Positions 53,428 to 61,401 of a DNA stretch of 64,000 nt are shown here, in pieces (the first letter of the stretch is position 1; every line of letters begins with the position of its first letter). The notes under the pieces are model-generated. The model searched no databases and was not told the origin of the DNA. It saw only the letters and a program-made list of their open reading frames with translations. Location: the NCBI RefSeq assembly GCF_013401995.1, contig NZ_JACBJI010000009.1:1-64000 (forward strand), given 5' to 3'. The position numbers were made by a program, and so were the translations under genes. Source of the stretch: Flavobacterium agri (GTDB lineage Bacteria; Bacteroidota; Bacteroidia; Flavobacteriales; Flavobacteriaceae).

Positions 53428-53910
53428 TCATTTCCGTATAAAAGTCTCAAACACAAAATTATAAACGTGCTTTTCATCTTTAGCATGAAACTCCGATGTT
53501 TCCAATTTCCAATCGTCTTCAGAAAATTCAGGGAAAAACGCATCGGCTTCTAACGAAACGTCAACACGCGTAAGCTCGATCTTGTCGGCAAACGGAAGCG
53601 CGAGATCGTAGATTTCACCTCCGCCGATCACATACACGTCTTCATTTTCGGGACAGACCTTGAGCGCTTCTTCCATACTTCCGACGACGATGCAATTTTC
53701 GGCCTTATAATCCGATTGTCTCGTAATGATTACATGGACACGGTTCGGAAGCGGCTTCGGGAAACTCTCGAACGTCTTTCTTCCCATGATGATATAATGA
53801 CCGGACGTAAGCGCCTTGAAGCGTTTGAAATCGTCGGGCAAATGCCAAAGCAGTTGATTGTCTTTGCCCAAAGCATTGTTTTTTGCGGCGGCGGCGATAA
53901 GGATGATCAT
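53428..53910 (-). CDS. folA: Dihydrofolate reductase
   Basis: Reduces dihydrofolate for thymidylate synthesis. The 160 residues from the ATG at 53910 start MIILIAAAAKNNALGKDNQL, with LLWHLPDDFKRFKALTSGHYIIMGRKTFES and DVYVIGGGEIYDLAL, complete for a chromosomal DHFR. In-frame ATGs 21 and 72 nt upstream would add non-conserved residues. thyA, its functional partner, lies 3 kb away on the same strand, separated by five genes. Confidence 0.95.
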   Translation of the reverse strand: MIILIAAAAKNNALGKDNQLLWHLPDDFKRFKALTSGHYIIMGRKTFESFPKPLPNRVHVIITRQSDYKAENCIVVGSMEEALKVCPENEDVYVIGGGEIYDLALPFADKIELTRVDVSLEADAFFPEFSEDDWKLETSEFHAKDEKHVYNFVFETFIRK

Positions 53911-54151
53911 GTCAAGGCGTTTTTGAGGCATTAAAGATACTTCATCCGGCGAAATTCGCGAAAGTGTATTTTCCGATTCCAAATCATGAAAACGTTTTCC
54001 TGTTTCGGAATCGGTAAATAAAAGTGAACGATTTAGGAAAACGCCTTAAAAATCAGTGCGTTTATGAAATTATTGTAAATCTTATGCACCGTCGCCGAGC
54101 GTGTTTCGAAAAGTAGTTCCTTTGCTTCATAATCCTAAAAATGAAACGATT

Positions 54152-54448
54152 ATGGCGATAAAGAAACAATTTACAAAGACGAAACCGGTCTGTAAAGTGA
54201 CTTTTTCTGTCTAGGCCAAAGAAGCGCAAACCGCATCCGTGGTCGGTGATTTCAACGAATGGTATGCCGAAGCCGGGAAATTGGGCAAGCAAAAAAACGG
54301 GACTTTCAAAGGCGCTTTCGATTTGCCCAAAGACGGTTCTTATGAATTCCGATATGTGGTAGACGGCCAATACAGGAACGAACCCGAAGCCGACGGTTTT
54401 AGATACAACGACTTTGCCGGAACCGAAAACAGCGTACTCAACACATAA
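54152..54448 (+). pseudogene. Isoamylase early-set domain protein interrupted by an amber codon
   Basis: From the ATG at 54152 the frame reads MAIKKQFTKTKPVCKVTFSV, then a TAG at codon 21 (54212-54214), then AKEAQTASVVGDFNEWYAEA, and on through FDLPKDGSYEFRYVVDGQYR to NSVLNT at 54448. Both halves fit the about 95-residue carbohydrate-binding-module-48/isoamylase-N proteins of flavobacteria, in which I would expect a Glu codon at the stop; GAG to TAG is a single change. Everything else is intact, so the lesion looks recent, or the stop is read through, or there is a sequencing error. A restart at GTG 54239 would lose the first strand. Confidence 0.7.
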
Positions 54449-54487
54449 AAAAAATCGCCCCTTGTTTGGAGGCGATTTTTGTTTTTT
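54447..54487. terminator. Bidirectional terminator between the isoamylase-N and DoxX genes
   Basis: AATCGCC (54453-54459) and GGCGATT (54471-54477) form the stem, with A-run and T-run flanks on both sides. It ends both converging transcripts. Confidence 0.8.
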
Positions 54488-54497
54488 ACGAATCGGC

Positions 54498-54887
54498 TTA
54501 TTTCGCCAAAACCGCAGCATATCGGTCGCGGTACGCATAAATCAAGAAGATGTTCCCAAGCAGCAAGGCCGCACCCATACCGATGGTTTCCGGTCCGAGG
54601 AACGCATGGAACAAGAAGACATTGATCGTAATCGGCAGGATCACGATGTTCGCCAAAGCGACGTAGAATCCCGATACGAACAGCACGCCGCAAATCAGTT
54701 CCAAAATTTTGACCAGCGGCATCAGGTAACCGGTGGCATCGGCTCCGGCATTCCATTTCATGACGCCTTCAGACATTTCCTGTTTCGGGAAAGGAATGAC
54801 CTGCATCATCATCAGGAAATACGTGACGGAAGCGAACAGCAGGATCAATCCTACCAAAATGCGTACGATAATTGTGGCAATTCTCAT
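54498..54887 (-). CDS. DoxX-like membrane protein
   Basis: 129 residues with four membrane helices (IIVRILVGLILLFASVTYFLMM, GYLMPLVKILELICGVLFVSGFY, LANIVILPITINVFLFHAF and GMGAALLLGNIFLIYAY). This fits the DoxX family, whose molecular role is poorly defined (possible links to redox and sulfur metabolism). It is followed upstream by another DoxX-like gene in the same cluster. A terminator lies downstream. Confidence 0.8.
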   Translation of the reverse strand: MRIATIIVRILVGLILLFASVTYFLMMMQVIPFPKQEMSEGVMKWNAGADATGYLMPLVKILELICGVLFVSGFYVALANIVILPITINVFLFHAFLGPETIGMGAALLLGNIFLIYAYRDRYAAVLAK

Positions 54888-54936
54888 AATTGGTTGGTTA
54901 ATTGGTTGTACAAAAGGTGGTTGGTTTTTTTCGAAG

Positions 54937-55152
54937 TTACGATAAAATTCCGCAGGAAAATCCTTGCGCTTCCATGAAGGATATTACTTCGTCCGGATTC
55001 ACATCGGCGCTTTCAATCCGAAGTATGCGGTCGCAATCCTCGAGATCGAAAGTGATTCCGGCTGTCGGGAAAATAGCCGTTAGCGCGAATACCAAACGCC
55101 TCGCCTGAGCAGGTTTGCAAACATCCGTTCGAAAAACCTCGACCACCGTCAT
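54937..55152 (-). CDS. Small HMA-like protein without CxxC
   Basis: A 71-residue protein, MTVVEVFRTDVCKPAQARRL, then FALTAIFPTAGITFDLEDCDRILRIES and VISFMEAQGFSCGIL. The strand-helix-strand spacing recalls heavy-metal-associated (HMA) domains, but the metal-binding MxCxxC is absent: only scattered Cys residues at 12, 39 and 67 are seen. It overlaps the DoxX-like gene upstream by 4 nt. Function unknown; metal binding is not claimed. Confidence 0.7.
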   Translation of the reverse strand: MTVVEVFRTDVCKPAQARRLVFALTAIFPTAGITFDLEDCDRILRIESADVNPDEVISFMEAQGFSCGILS

Positions 55153-55523
55153 GCGATTTTTGCGAGATTTATTTTATGGAAGCTGTTGTACGACGCTGCA
55201 AGTATAGCGAGCCAGATCAATGGGAAAATCGCGAAGAAACCGAAGCCGTCCACGCAAAAATAACTGATGGAAGCGAATATAAAGTCGAACGCAAATCCTG
55301 CATACGCCCATTCCTTGATGAGTTTAGGAAACTTGGGGACGATCAGAATGATGCATCCCAAAACCTTGAAAACGACGAGTGCGTTGCCGAAATATTCGGG
55401 ATAACCCAAATGTCGGATGCCTTCTTTGGCCATTTCGGTTTGTGAAGTGAACGCCGGGATCAATCCCTCGAAAATAAAAATCAGTGAAGTAGTTATCCAA
55501 AAAATGATTTTATGTGTTTTCAT
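55149..55523 (-). CDS. DoxX family membrane protein
   Basis: A 124-residue protein with four helices (IIFWITTSLIFIFEGLIPAF, NALVVFKVLGCIILIVP, WAYAGFAFDFIFASISYFCV and IFPLIWLAILAASY) and the DoxX-type segment GIRHLGYPEYFGN. The start ATG at 55523 follows a short intergenic stretch, and its stop overlaps the next gene by 4 nt. The two form a pair. Function of the family is unsettled. Confidence 0.85.
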   Translation of the reverse strand: MKTHKIIFWITTSLIFIFEGLIPAFTSQTEMAKEGIRHLGYPEYFGNALVVFKVLGCIILIVPKFPKLIKEWAYAGFAFDFIFASISYFCVDGFGFFAIFPLIWLAILAASYNSFHKINLAKIA

Positions 55524-55570
55524 ATTTAAGTGCTGAAGTTGAACGTGCTAAAGTGCTTGTGTTTGTGAAG

Positions 55571-55978
55571 TTACTGCGGAAATTGACTCATATCCATATA
55601 TGAGAATTCCCAACAATGTCCGTCGAGATCGCGGAAACCGTGGTTGTACATGAATCCGTAGTCTTGGCTCGCGCCCGGGACTTTCGCTCCGGCGTCTTTG
55701 GCCTTGCGTACGATTTCGTCTACTTTCTCGCGACTTTCGGCACTCAGGCAAATGATTGATTCGATAGACTTGCTCGTATCGCAGATTTCCTCGTCCATGA
55801 AGCTCTTGAAGAACGGTTCGGTAAGCAACATCACGAAAATGGAAGGTTCCTCGATGATCATGCAGGTCGCTTTTTCATCGGTAAATTGCGGATTAAACGT
55901 ATAACCCAATTTGGTAAAGAATTCGACCGAACGGTTCAGGTCTTTTACCGGAAGATTGACAAAGATGCTGGTTGGCAT
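55571..55978 (-). CDS. VOC (glyoxalase/bleomycin-resistance) family protein
   Basis: 135 residues with the paired beta-alpha-beta-beta-beta units of the VOC fold: IFVNLPVKDLNRSVEFFTKLGYTF, then PSIFVMLLTEPFFKSF, then DAGAKVPGASQDYGFMYNHGFRDLDGHCWEFSYMD at the C terminus. It is the 'extradiol dioxygenase-like' flavour seen widely in soil bacteria. The substrate is unknown. It has no obvious operon partner. Confidence 0.88.
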   Translation of the reverse strand: MPTSIFVNLPVKDLNRSVEFFTKLGYTFNPQFTDEKATCMIIEEPSIFVMLLTEPFFKSFMDEEICDTSKSIESIICLSAESREKVDEIVRKAKDAGAKVPGASQDYGFMYNHGFRDLDGHCWEFSYMDMSQFPQ

Positions 55979-56081
55979 AACGTTTTGATTTAAAGTTATA
56001 TGCCAAAGATATAGCGGCGCCTCGGTTTGGGCGATGTGTAAAAGCGACGATGTTAAGGGTTGATTGCGACAGGAAATAATG

Positions 56082-57002
56082 TCATCCGGCGATCATTATC
56101 GGCATCGTGAAAGGGAAATCAATGGGTTTTCCGCGATGAAATGCAGGCGTCCATCTTTCGATTTTCTCGAACATGTTCATCACTTCCTGATCGGTCGAAG
56201 CGCCCAAACTCCTTAGCACCTTCACGTCCTTTACAAAACCTTCGGACGTTATGAGGAAACCGATGATTATGCGTCCTGGTTTTGCGTCTTTAGGAGTCCT
56301 GAAATTGGTGCGCACGAATGTGTAGAAATCATTCATTCCCGATTTGTATTGGGGTTTTTTATCTACTTCGGTATATGAATATTCGATTCCCGATGCGTCT
56401 ATGCTCTTTCCCGATATGAGCTCGCCGTTATAGTCGTACGTTTCTTCGAACGACAATCCGTGTCTGGAATTTCGGCCGGACCACTTTCCTACACGTACTT
56501 CATTTTCCATAGGGCCTTCTTCAAACAGCACATCGCCCTCTTCGGAATAATATCCTTTGCCGTTGGTGACGGTCTGTTCGCCGCTTTCTTTCCAGAAATC
56601 CGAAATCACGAATTTGCGGTTCTCGTTGGTTTTGCCCCAAATTCTCCAATGTCCTGTCATATGCGGCTTGCCGTTTTCGTACCAACTTTTCGTCTCACCG
56701 GTTTCGCGACCTTTTTCGTAATTGGACGTTTTCTTTTTGTTGCCGTTTTCCCAATATTCAGAATGGACACCTTCGTAAAAACCGCCTTCAGGCGTACTGC
56801 ATTTGACACTTAGTTGCAGTTTCCCCGATTTATAGAAAGTTTGCGACAGATATTGGTCGTCCTGTTTAGAAATGGTACGGTAATACGAATGCTTACCTTC
56901 TTCTGTTTTCCTGAAAGTCGAATCGAGATACGTTCGGGAAATTTCCTGCGCGCAAACAGAATGGGCTACAAAAGCCAACGAAACGAAAAAAAGTTTCTTC
57001 AT
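56082..57002 (-). CDS. TonB C-terminal domain protein with MORN-like repeats
   Basis: 306 residues. Signal peptide MKKLFFVSLAFVAHSVCAQ. Residues 50-200 hold repeated YxxGxxxGxxxxWYENGK-type units (EGVHSEYWENGNKKKTSNYEKGRE, GETKSWYENGKPHMTGHW), a MORN/toxin-antitoxin-repeat pattern. The last 80 residues are a TonB C-terminal-like domain (PGRIIIGFLITSEGFVKDVKVLRSLG...WTPAFHRGKP). There is no inner-membrane anchor beyond the signal peptide, so it may act in the periplasm or at the surface rather than as an energy transducer. The stop is 79 nt from the stretch before the VOC gene. Confidence 0.8.
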   Translation of the reverse strand: MKKLFFVSLAFVAHSVCAQEISRTYLDSTFRKTEEGKHSYYRTISKQDDQYLSQTFYKSGKLQLSVKCSTPEGGFYEGVHSEYWENGNKKKTSNYEKGRETGETKSWYENGKPHMTGHWRIWGKTNENRKFVISDFWKESGEQTVTNGKGYYSEEGDVLFEEGPMENEVRVGKWSGRNSRHGLSFEETYDYNGELISGKSIDASGIEYSYTEVDKKPQYKSGMNDFYTFVRTNFRTPKDAKPGRIIIGFLITSEGFVKDVKVLRSLGASTDQEVMNMFEKIERWTPAFHRGKPIDFPFTMPIMIAG

Positions 57003-57010
57003 GAAAAGAG

Positions 57011-57835
57011 TTATACCGCTACAATACCTTTAATATGCGGATGCGGATCGTAATCGACCAAAGTGAAATCCTCGAACTTAAAATCAAATATGTTGTTTAT
57101 TTCGGGATTCAGGATCATTTTCGGAAGCGGACGCGGTTCTCTCGAAAGCTGCAATTCCACTTGCTCGAAATGGTTGTTGTAAATGTGCGCATCGCCGAAA
57201 GTATGGATGAAATCACCAGGCTGCAAACCTACGACCTGTGCGACCATCATCGTAAACAGCGCATACGACGCGATGTTGAACGGTACGCCCAAAAAGATGT
57301 CGGCGCTGCGTTGGTACAATTGGCAAGACAGTTTTCCTTCGGCGACATAGAATTGGAAAAATGCATGGCAAGGCGGAAGCGCGGCTTTACCGTTGGCGAC
57401 GTTTTCCTCGAAAGATTTCGAAGTGTCGGGCAAAACGGACGGATTCCATGCGGAAACGAGCATTCTTCTACTATTCGGATTCTTTTTTAACGTATTGATG
57501 AGTTCTTCGATCTGGTCGATTTCCTCACCGTTCCAGTTTCTCCATTGATAGCCGTAAACCGGACCTAAATCTCCATTCGGATCGGCCCATTCGTCCCATA
57601 TCTTTACGCCGTTCTCGTTGAGGTATGAGATGTTCGTGTCGCCTTTGAGGAACCACAACAATTCATGAATGATCGATTTGAGGTGCAGTTTCTTCGTCGT
57701 GACCAACGGAAAACCTTCCGATAAGTCGAAACGCATCTGGTAACCGAAAACGCTTTTTGTTCCCGTTCCGGTCCTGTCTCCTTTTTGTACGCCGTTCTCG
57801 AGAACGTGCTTCACCAAATCATGATATTGTTGCAT
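57011..57835 (-). CDS. thyA: Thymidylate synthase
   Basis: Methylates dUMP to dTMP with methylene-tetrahydrofolate. The 274 residues carry the catalytic Cys156 in ALPPCHAFFQFYV, YQRSADIFLGVPFNIASYALF and HTFGDAHIYNNH. A short insert (DTSKSFEENVANGK, about 137-150) before the Cys is a lineage feature. The length is within the family range. The TonB-C gene lies 8 nt downstream on the same strand. Confidence 0.97.
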   Translation of the reverse strand: MQQYHDLVKHVLENGVQKGDRTGTGTKSVFGYQMRFDLSEGFPLVTTKKLHLKSIIHELLWFLKGDTNISYLNENGVKIWDEWADPNGDLGPVYGYQWRNWNGEEIDQIEELINTLKKNPNSRRMLVSAWNPSVLPDTSKSFEENVANGKAALPPCHAFFQFYVAEGKLSCQLYQRSADIFLGVPFNIASYALFTMMVAQVVGLQPGDFIHTFGDAHIYNNHFEQVELQLSREPRPLPKMILNPEINNIFDFKFEDFTLVDYDPHPHIKGIVAV

Positions 57836-58014
57836 GGCTGTCTTTTTAGATAGATTTCAACTGTAAAACCCATTTCTTTTCTAACGCGATAAATGTAAAA
57901 TAAGCTTGTCGGATTGGGAAATTTTGGGCTTAAAAGAAATCAACACGTATTGTTTATAGTTTTTGCTTCGGAAATTGGATTTACGTGAAACCCGAAGCGA
58001 GAGAGAGTCCGTCC

Positions 58015-58047
58015 AAAAACAAAAAATCCCGCAAAAAGCAGGATTCC
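58015..58047 (-). terminator. Terminator after the DUF151 nuclease gene
   Basis: On the minus strand AATCCTGC and GCGGGATT form a stem with one mismatch across TTTTT, followed by TTTTGTTTTT. It begins right at the stop codon. Confidence 0.8.
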
Positions 58048-58049
58048 GT

Positions 58050-58664
58050 TTATGACTCTCGTCTAGATATTTCATCGCGGATTTTGGCCGCTTTTTCGTA
58101 ATCTTCATCGCGAACCGCACCTTCGAGCAATTCGTTGAGTTCGGCAAGGCTGTGTTTGGTGTAGGTTTCTCCGGATTGGTTCGATTCTTCGCCCATTCCG
58201 AATGTTTCGGGAGACGAAAGTACGTCGTCCGGGTTTTCTTCATCGGATGAAGCTTTGAGATAAATACCGGCCTTGTCCAAAATATTTTTATATGTGAAAA
58301 TAGGCGCGTTGAAGCGAAGAGCAAGCGCAATCGCGTCCGATGTGCGCGCATCGATGATTTCCTCGATCTTGTCGCGTTCGCAGATGATGCTCGAATAGAA
58401 AACCCCGTCCACGAGTTTGTGGATGATGACCTGCTTGACGACGATATCGAACCGGTCGGCGAAATTCTTGAACAGGTCGTGTGTGAGCGGGCGAGGCGGC
58501 CTGATTTCTTTCTCGAGCGCAATCGCGATGGATTGGGCCTCGAATGCACCGATTACGATCGGTAATTTGCGGTCGCCGTCAACTTCGTTCAAAATAAGGG
58601 CATAGGCGCCATTTTGCGTCTGGCTGTACGAAATCCCCTTTATTGTCAGTTTTACTAAACTCAT
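58050..58664 (-). CDS. Bifunctional nuclease family (DUF151) protein with UVR motif
   Basis: 204 residues. DUF151 core (about 1-135: VKLTIKGISYSQTQNGAYALIL, RKLPIVIGAFEAQSIAIALE, RPLTHDLFKNF and DARTSDAIALALRFNAPIF). A C-terminal UVR/UvrB-C helix hairpin (NELLEGAVRDEDYEKAAKIRDEI) follows. Plant relatives cut DNA and RNA; the bacterial role is unclear. A perfect promoter (58698-58669) places the transcript start at or next to the ATG. Confidence 0.9.
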   Translation of the reverse strand: MSLVKLTIKGISYSQTQNGAYALILNEVDGDRKLPIVIGAFEAQSIAIALEKEIRPPRPLTHDLFKNFADRFDIVVKQVIIHKLVDGVFYSSIICERDKIEEIIDARTSDAIALALRFNAPIFTYKNILDKAGIYLKASSDEENPDDVLSSPETFGMGEESNQSGETYTKHSLAELNELLEGAVRDEDYEKAAKIRDEISRRES

Positions 58665-58668
58665 GTTG

Positions 58669-58698
58669 CAAAAATACGATTGCGTTTGGATTTGGCAA
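58669..58698 (-). promoter_or_regulatory. Perfect promoter of the DUF151 gene
   Basis: On the minus strand TTG (58698-58696), 19 nt, TATTTTTG (58676-58669) matches the Bacteroidota consensus in every base. Only CAAC lies between it and the ATG at 58664, so the message is probably leaderless. Confidence 0.8.
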
Positions 58699-58748
58699 GG
58701 AGTTTTGCAAGATAGGAAAGCTTCGCCTTCGATTGATTTTTCTTTTTC

Positions 58749-59370
58749 TGCGCAAACTTCGCTAGCTGGAAGTTTTCACCTGCGGTGGGGCTTTCTTTTG
58801 CTTCGCCGCAAAAGAAACAAAAAGGCGGGAGCGACGCACAAAATTGGCTAAAAACCGGCACGGCTGCGCAAATGAAATAAACTCGCTGCGCTCAGACAGT
58901 ATTTCATTTTTTGCGGCATCCTGAGCCGTTTTTCTTGACGCCAATTTTATGACGTCGCGACTAATCGGAAGTGGTTATTTTATTTTGGCTTGCAAGCTGC
59001 GCCAAAAATCCTCCTAAGAAAGTCTCTTTTGTGTCTTTGACGGAACGATTCCACGTCGTCCGAAGAAAAATATCTCCAAAAAACACGAAAGGTTCTTCCG
59101 GAGACGCATTTCCCAAAGCGCAGCGGCGGGAAATGCCAATAAAAACTTCCGCTTTCCAGTGCTATGATCGCGCAGGCGGGCACCTGACGCCACGATGGTT
59201 TGGAAAGAAGTGAAAAGCTGTTTGAGCGCAGCGAGTTCTTTTCGCTTCCAAACCGCGTGGCTGTCAGGTCGCCTTCGCGGTCGCGCCAAAGGCATTTTTG
59301 TTTCTTTTGTTGCCAGACAAAAGAAAGCCCTGCTGGCAAGCGAAACCTTCCAGCTAGCGAAGTTTGCGCC
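58749..59370. repeat. Gene-free composite inverted-repeat cluster
   Basis: The 767-nt gap between the DUF151 gene and etfA has no credible gene. It is bounded by 23-bp perfect inverted ends (58750-58772, GCGCAAACTTCG..., and 59347-59369), each followed inward by about 65 nt of similar sequence including the palindrome CTTTCTTTTG...CAAAAGAAAC. Inside are three hairpins: AAATGAAATA/TATTTCATTT (58870-58909), GCATTTCCC/GGGAAATGC (59106-59136) and about GGTTTGGAA.../...TTCCAAACC (59197-59254). The loops of the first and third are inverted copies of AACTCGCTGCGCTCARACAG. It looks like two copies of one mobile or REP-like unit facing each other. Confidence 0.75.
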
Positions 59371-59404
59371 GAAAAAAAAACGGCCTCGAAAAAATCGAAG
59401 CCGC
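59371..59404 (-). terminator. Terminator after etfA
   Basis: On the minus strand CGGCTTCGA (59403-59395) and TCGAGGCCG (59389-59381) pair except for one mismatch, with loop TTTTT, followed by nine Ts. It lies 27 nt beyond the etfA stop and directly abuts the repeat cluster. Confidence 0.85.
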
Positions 59405-59430
59405 TTCCTAAGCTAGTTTGGGTTAGTAAA

Positions 59431-60399
59431 CTACGCGTTATTAGCTTTAAATTCCTTAATCTTCTCTGTAAGCTTCGGAACGATCTCGAAAGCATCACCG
59501 ACAACCCCATAATCCGCGACCTTAAAGAAAGGTGCTTCAGCATCAGAATTGATGACGAGTTTCACTTTAGAAGCGTTGATTCCCGCAATGTGCTGGATCG
59601 CACCCGAAATCCCGACCGCCACGTAAAGGTTCGTCGCAACGGGTTTTCCGGTTTGCCCGACGTGCTCGCTGTGAGGACGCCATCCTAAATCTGAAACCGG
59701 TTTCGAGCAAGCCGTAGCCGCGCCCAAAGCCGAAGCCAAATCTTCGATCAATCCCCAGTTTTCAGGACCTTTGAGTCCGCGTCCGCCCGAAACCACGACT
59801 TCCGCGTCTGCGATCGTAAGTTTTCCGGCAGTCTTGTCGACAGATTCGGTTTTGATGTTGAAATCGGCATCGTTCAACGCAGGAGAAAAATCTTCTTCCG
59901 AAGCCGATCCCATGTTTTCAAAAACACCGTATGAATTTTTCGCAAGCCCAAGCACTTTCACGTCCGTAGCGATTTCGGTAATGTTGAACGCCTTGTTCGA
60001 AAAAGCGTTTCTCTTGACCTGGAAAGGCGAAGTGCTTACCGGCAATCCGACCACGTTCGACGCGTAACCTGCGCTCAAACCTACGGCTACAAGAGGGGCG
60101 AGGTACAAGCTGTCTGTCGTAGAAGACAACAAAACTAGTTTCGTCCCTTCTTTCTGGGCGGCTTGTTTAATCACATCGGCGTAAGCTTTGGCGTTGAATG
60201 CCGACAATTTATCGTTGGTCACTTTGAGGACCTTGTCTACGCCATATTTCGACAATTCCGAAACATTGTTCGCGTTCACGGTCACGGCCGTTACTGTCGT
60301 TCCAAGCGATTCGGCCACTTTTTTTCCGTAGGAAGCCAGCTCGAAAGCAACTTTTTTGAACTTCCCGTCGGATGATTCTGCGTATATTAAGATTGACAT
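59431..60399 (-). CDS. etfA: Electron transfer flavoprotein subunit alpha
   Basis: With EtfB it accepts electrons from acyl-CoA dehydrogenases and passes them to the quinone pool. The 322 residues include an N-terminal nucleotide-like domain (SILIYAESSDGKFKKVAFELASYG) and the FAD-binding C-terminal domain (VVSGGRGLKGPENW, GWRPHSEHVGQTGKPVATNLYVAVGISGAIQHIAGI, VINSDAEAPFFKVADYGVVGD). The length is standard. Follows etfB with a 31-nt gap; a strong terminator ends the unit. Confidence 0.96.
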   Translation of the reverse strand: MSILIYAESSDGKFKKVAFELASYGKKVAESLGTTVTAVTVNANNVSELSKYGVDKVLKVTNDKLSAFNAKAYADVIKQAAQKEGTKLVLLSSTTDSLYLAPLVAVGLSAGYASNVVGLPVSTSPFQVKRNAFSNKAFNITEIATDVKVLGLAKNSYGVFENMGSASEEDFSPALNDADFNIKTESVDKTAGKLTIADAEVVVSGGRGLKGPENWGLIEDLASALGAATACSKPVSDLGWRPHSEHVGQTGKPVATNLYVAVGISGAIQHIAGINASKVKLVINSDAEAPFFKVADYGVVGDAFEIVPKLTEKIKEFKANNA

Positions 60400-60430
60400 T
60401 TTTAGTCGATTGTTTGTTAAACGATGATTC

Positions 60431-61177
60431 TTAGATGACTTTAGCCTCGTTGTGCAAAGCGTTCACCAACTCGTCGAGATTGTCTACGGTAAACAATTTG
60501 ACCGGACCTTTTGCGGCTGGTTTTTCGAACTTCACGGCTTTGGTGGTTTGGTCGGCCGAAACCGGTTCCAACACCTGAAGTGCTTTGGTACGCGCCGTCA
60601 TGATGCCGCGCATGTTAGGGATTCTCAGGTCTTTTTCTTCTACAAGCCCTTTTTGTCCGCCAACGATAAGCGGTAGCGAAGTAGACAACGTTTCTTTTCC
60701 GCCGTCGATCTCGCGTGTCGCTTTTACGTTCGATCCGTCGACGGTCAAGCCGATGCAAGAGTTCACGAAGTTCGCGCCGGTCAAGGCCGCAAGCATTCCC
60801 GGAACCATTCCGCCGTTATAGTCGAGTGATTCTTTTCCGCAGATCACAAGGTCGTATCCGCCGTTTTTGACGACTTCGGCCAATTGTTTGGCTACGAAAA
60901 AACCGTCTGTCGGGGTTGCGTTTACGCGGATCGCTTCGTTAGCACCGATTGCAAGCGCTTTTCTCAAAGTGGCTTCTGTGTCGGCAGCGCCCACGTTCAC
61001 GACCGTCACGTTCGCTCCTTGTTGTTCTTGGAACCACACGGCGCGAGTCAGTCCGAATTCGTCGTTCGGATTGATTACGAACTGTACGCCATTGGTGTCG
61101 AATTCCGCGTCACCATTGGTGAAATTGATTTTTGAAGTAGTATCAGGCACGTGGCTGATGCAAACTAATATTTTCAT
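60431..61177 (-). CDS. etfB: Electron transfer flavoprotein subunit beta
   Basis: The small ETF subunit, 248 residues, with KILVCISHVPDTTSKI at the N terminus, a Rossmann-like core with VTVVNVGAADTEATLRKALAIGANEAIRV and the recognition-loop region GKESLDYNGGMVPGMLAALTG, then PNMRGIMTARTKAL. It leads the etfB-etfA operon. The 225-nt divergent gap to the AraC-type regulator holds both promoters. Confidence 0.96.
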   Translation of the reverse strand: MKILVCISHVPDTTSKINFTNGDAEFDTNGVQFVINPNDEFGLTRAVWFQEQQGANVTVVNVGAADTEATLRKALAIGANEAIRVNATPTDGFFVAKQLAEVVKNGGYDLVICGKESLDYNGGMVPGMLAALTGANFVNSCIGLTVDGSNVKATREIDGGKETLSTSLPLIVGGQKGLVEEKDLRIPNMRGIMTARTKALQVLEPVSADQTTKAVKFEKPAAKGPVKLFTVDNLDELVNALHNEAKVI

Positions 61178-61374
61178 TTTTTATGATGAAGTTTTGGATT
61201 TTTCGTGGCCGAAGGTAATGAATTAATTTATAAAATGTACTATGCGTGCATAATAAATGAATGTATTATAACGATTTCGCTCGCGATATTTTTGAATTAT
61301 CAAGAGTTGTCTTGTTAATCTCGAAGTTGGCGTTATTGCAACACGGATCGACGTTATCGATAAAAGCCAATTCG

Positions 61375-61382
61375 TAACTTTG
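61375..61382 (+). promoter_or_regulatory. -7 element of the AraC-type regulator
   Basis: TAACTTTG matches TAnnTTTG exactly, with TTA 18 nt upstream (61354-61356) as a near -33 element. The following CC makes TAACTTTGCC, identical to the box before the Cys-rich peptides (62032-62041). A second TATTTTTG occurs at 61287-61294 without a TTG partner. Confidence 0.55.
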
Positions 61383-61401
61383 CCCGCATAACATTCCCGC
61401 G

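Noticed and set aside
54062..54538. 158-codon open frame on the - strand
   Set aside because: Antisense to the amber-interrupted isoamylase-N gene and runs through a terminator.
58980..59543. 187-codon open frame on the - strand across the repeat block
   Set aside because: It spans hairpin repeats and runs into the etfA 3' end; composition follows the repeats, no domain is visible.
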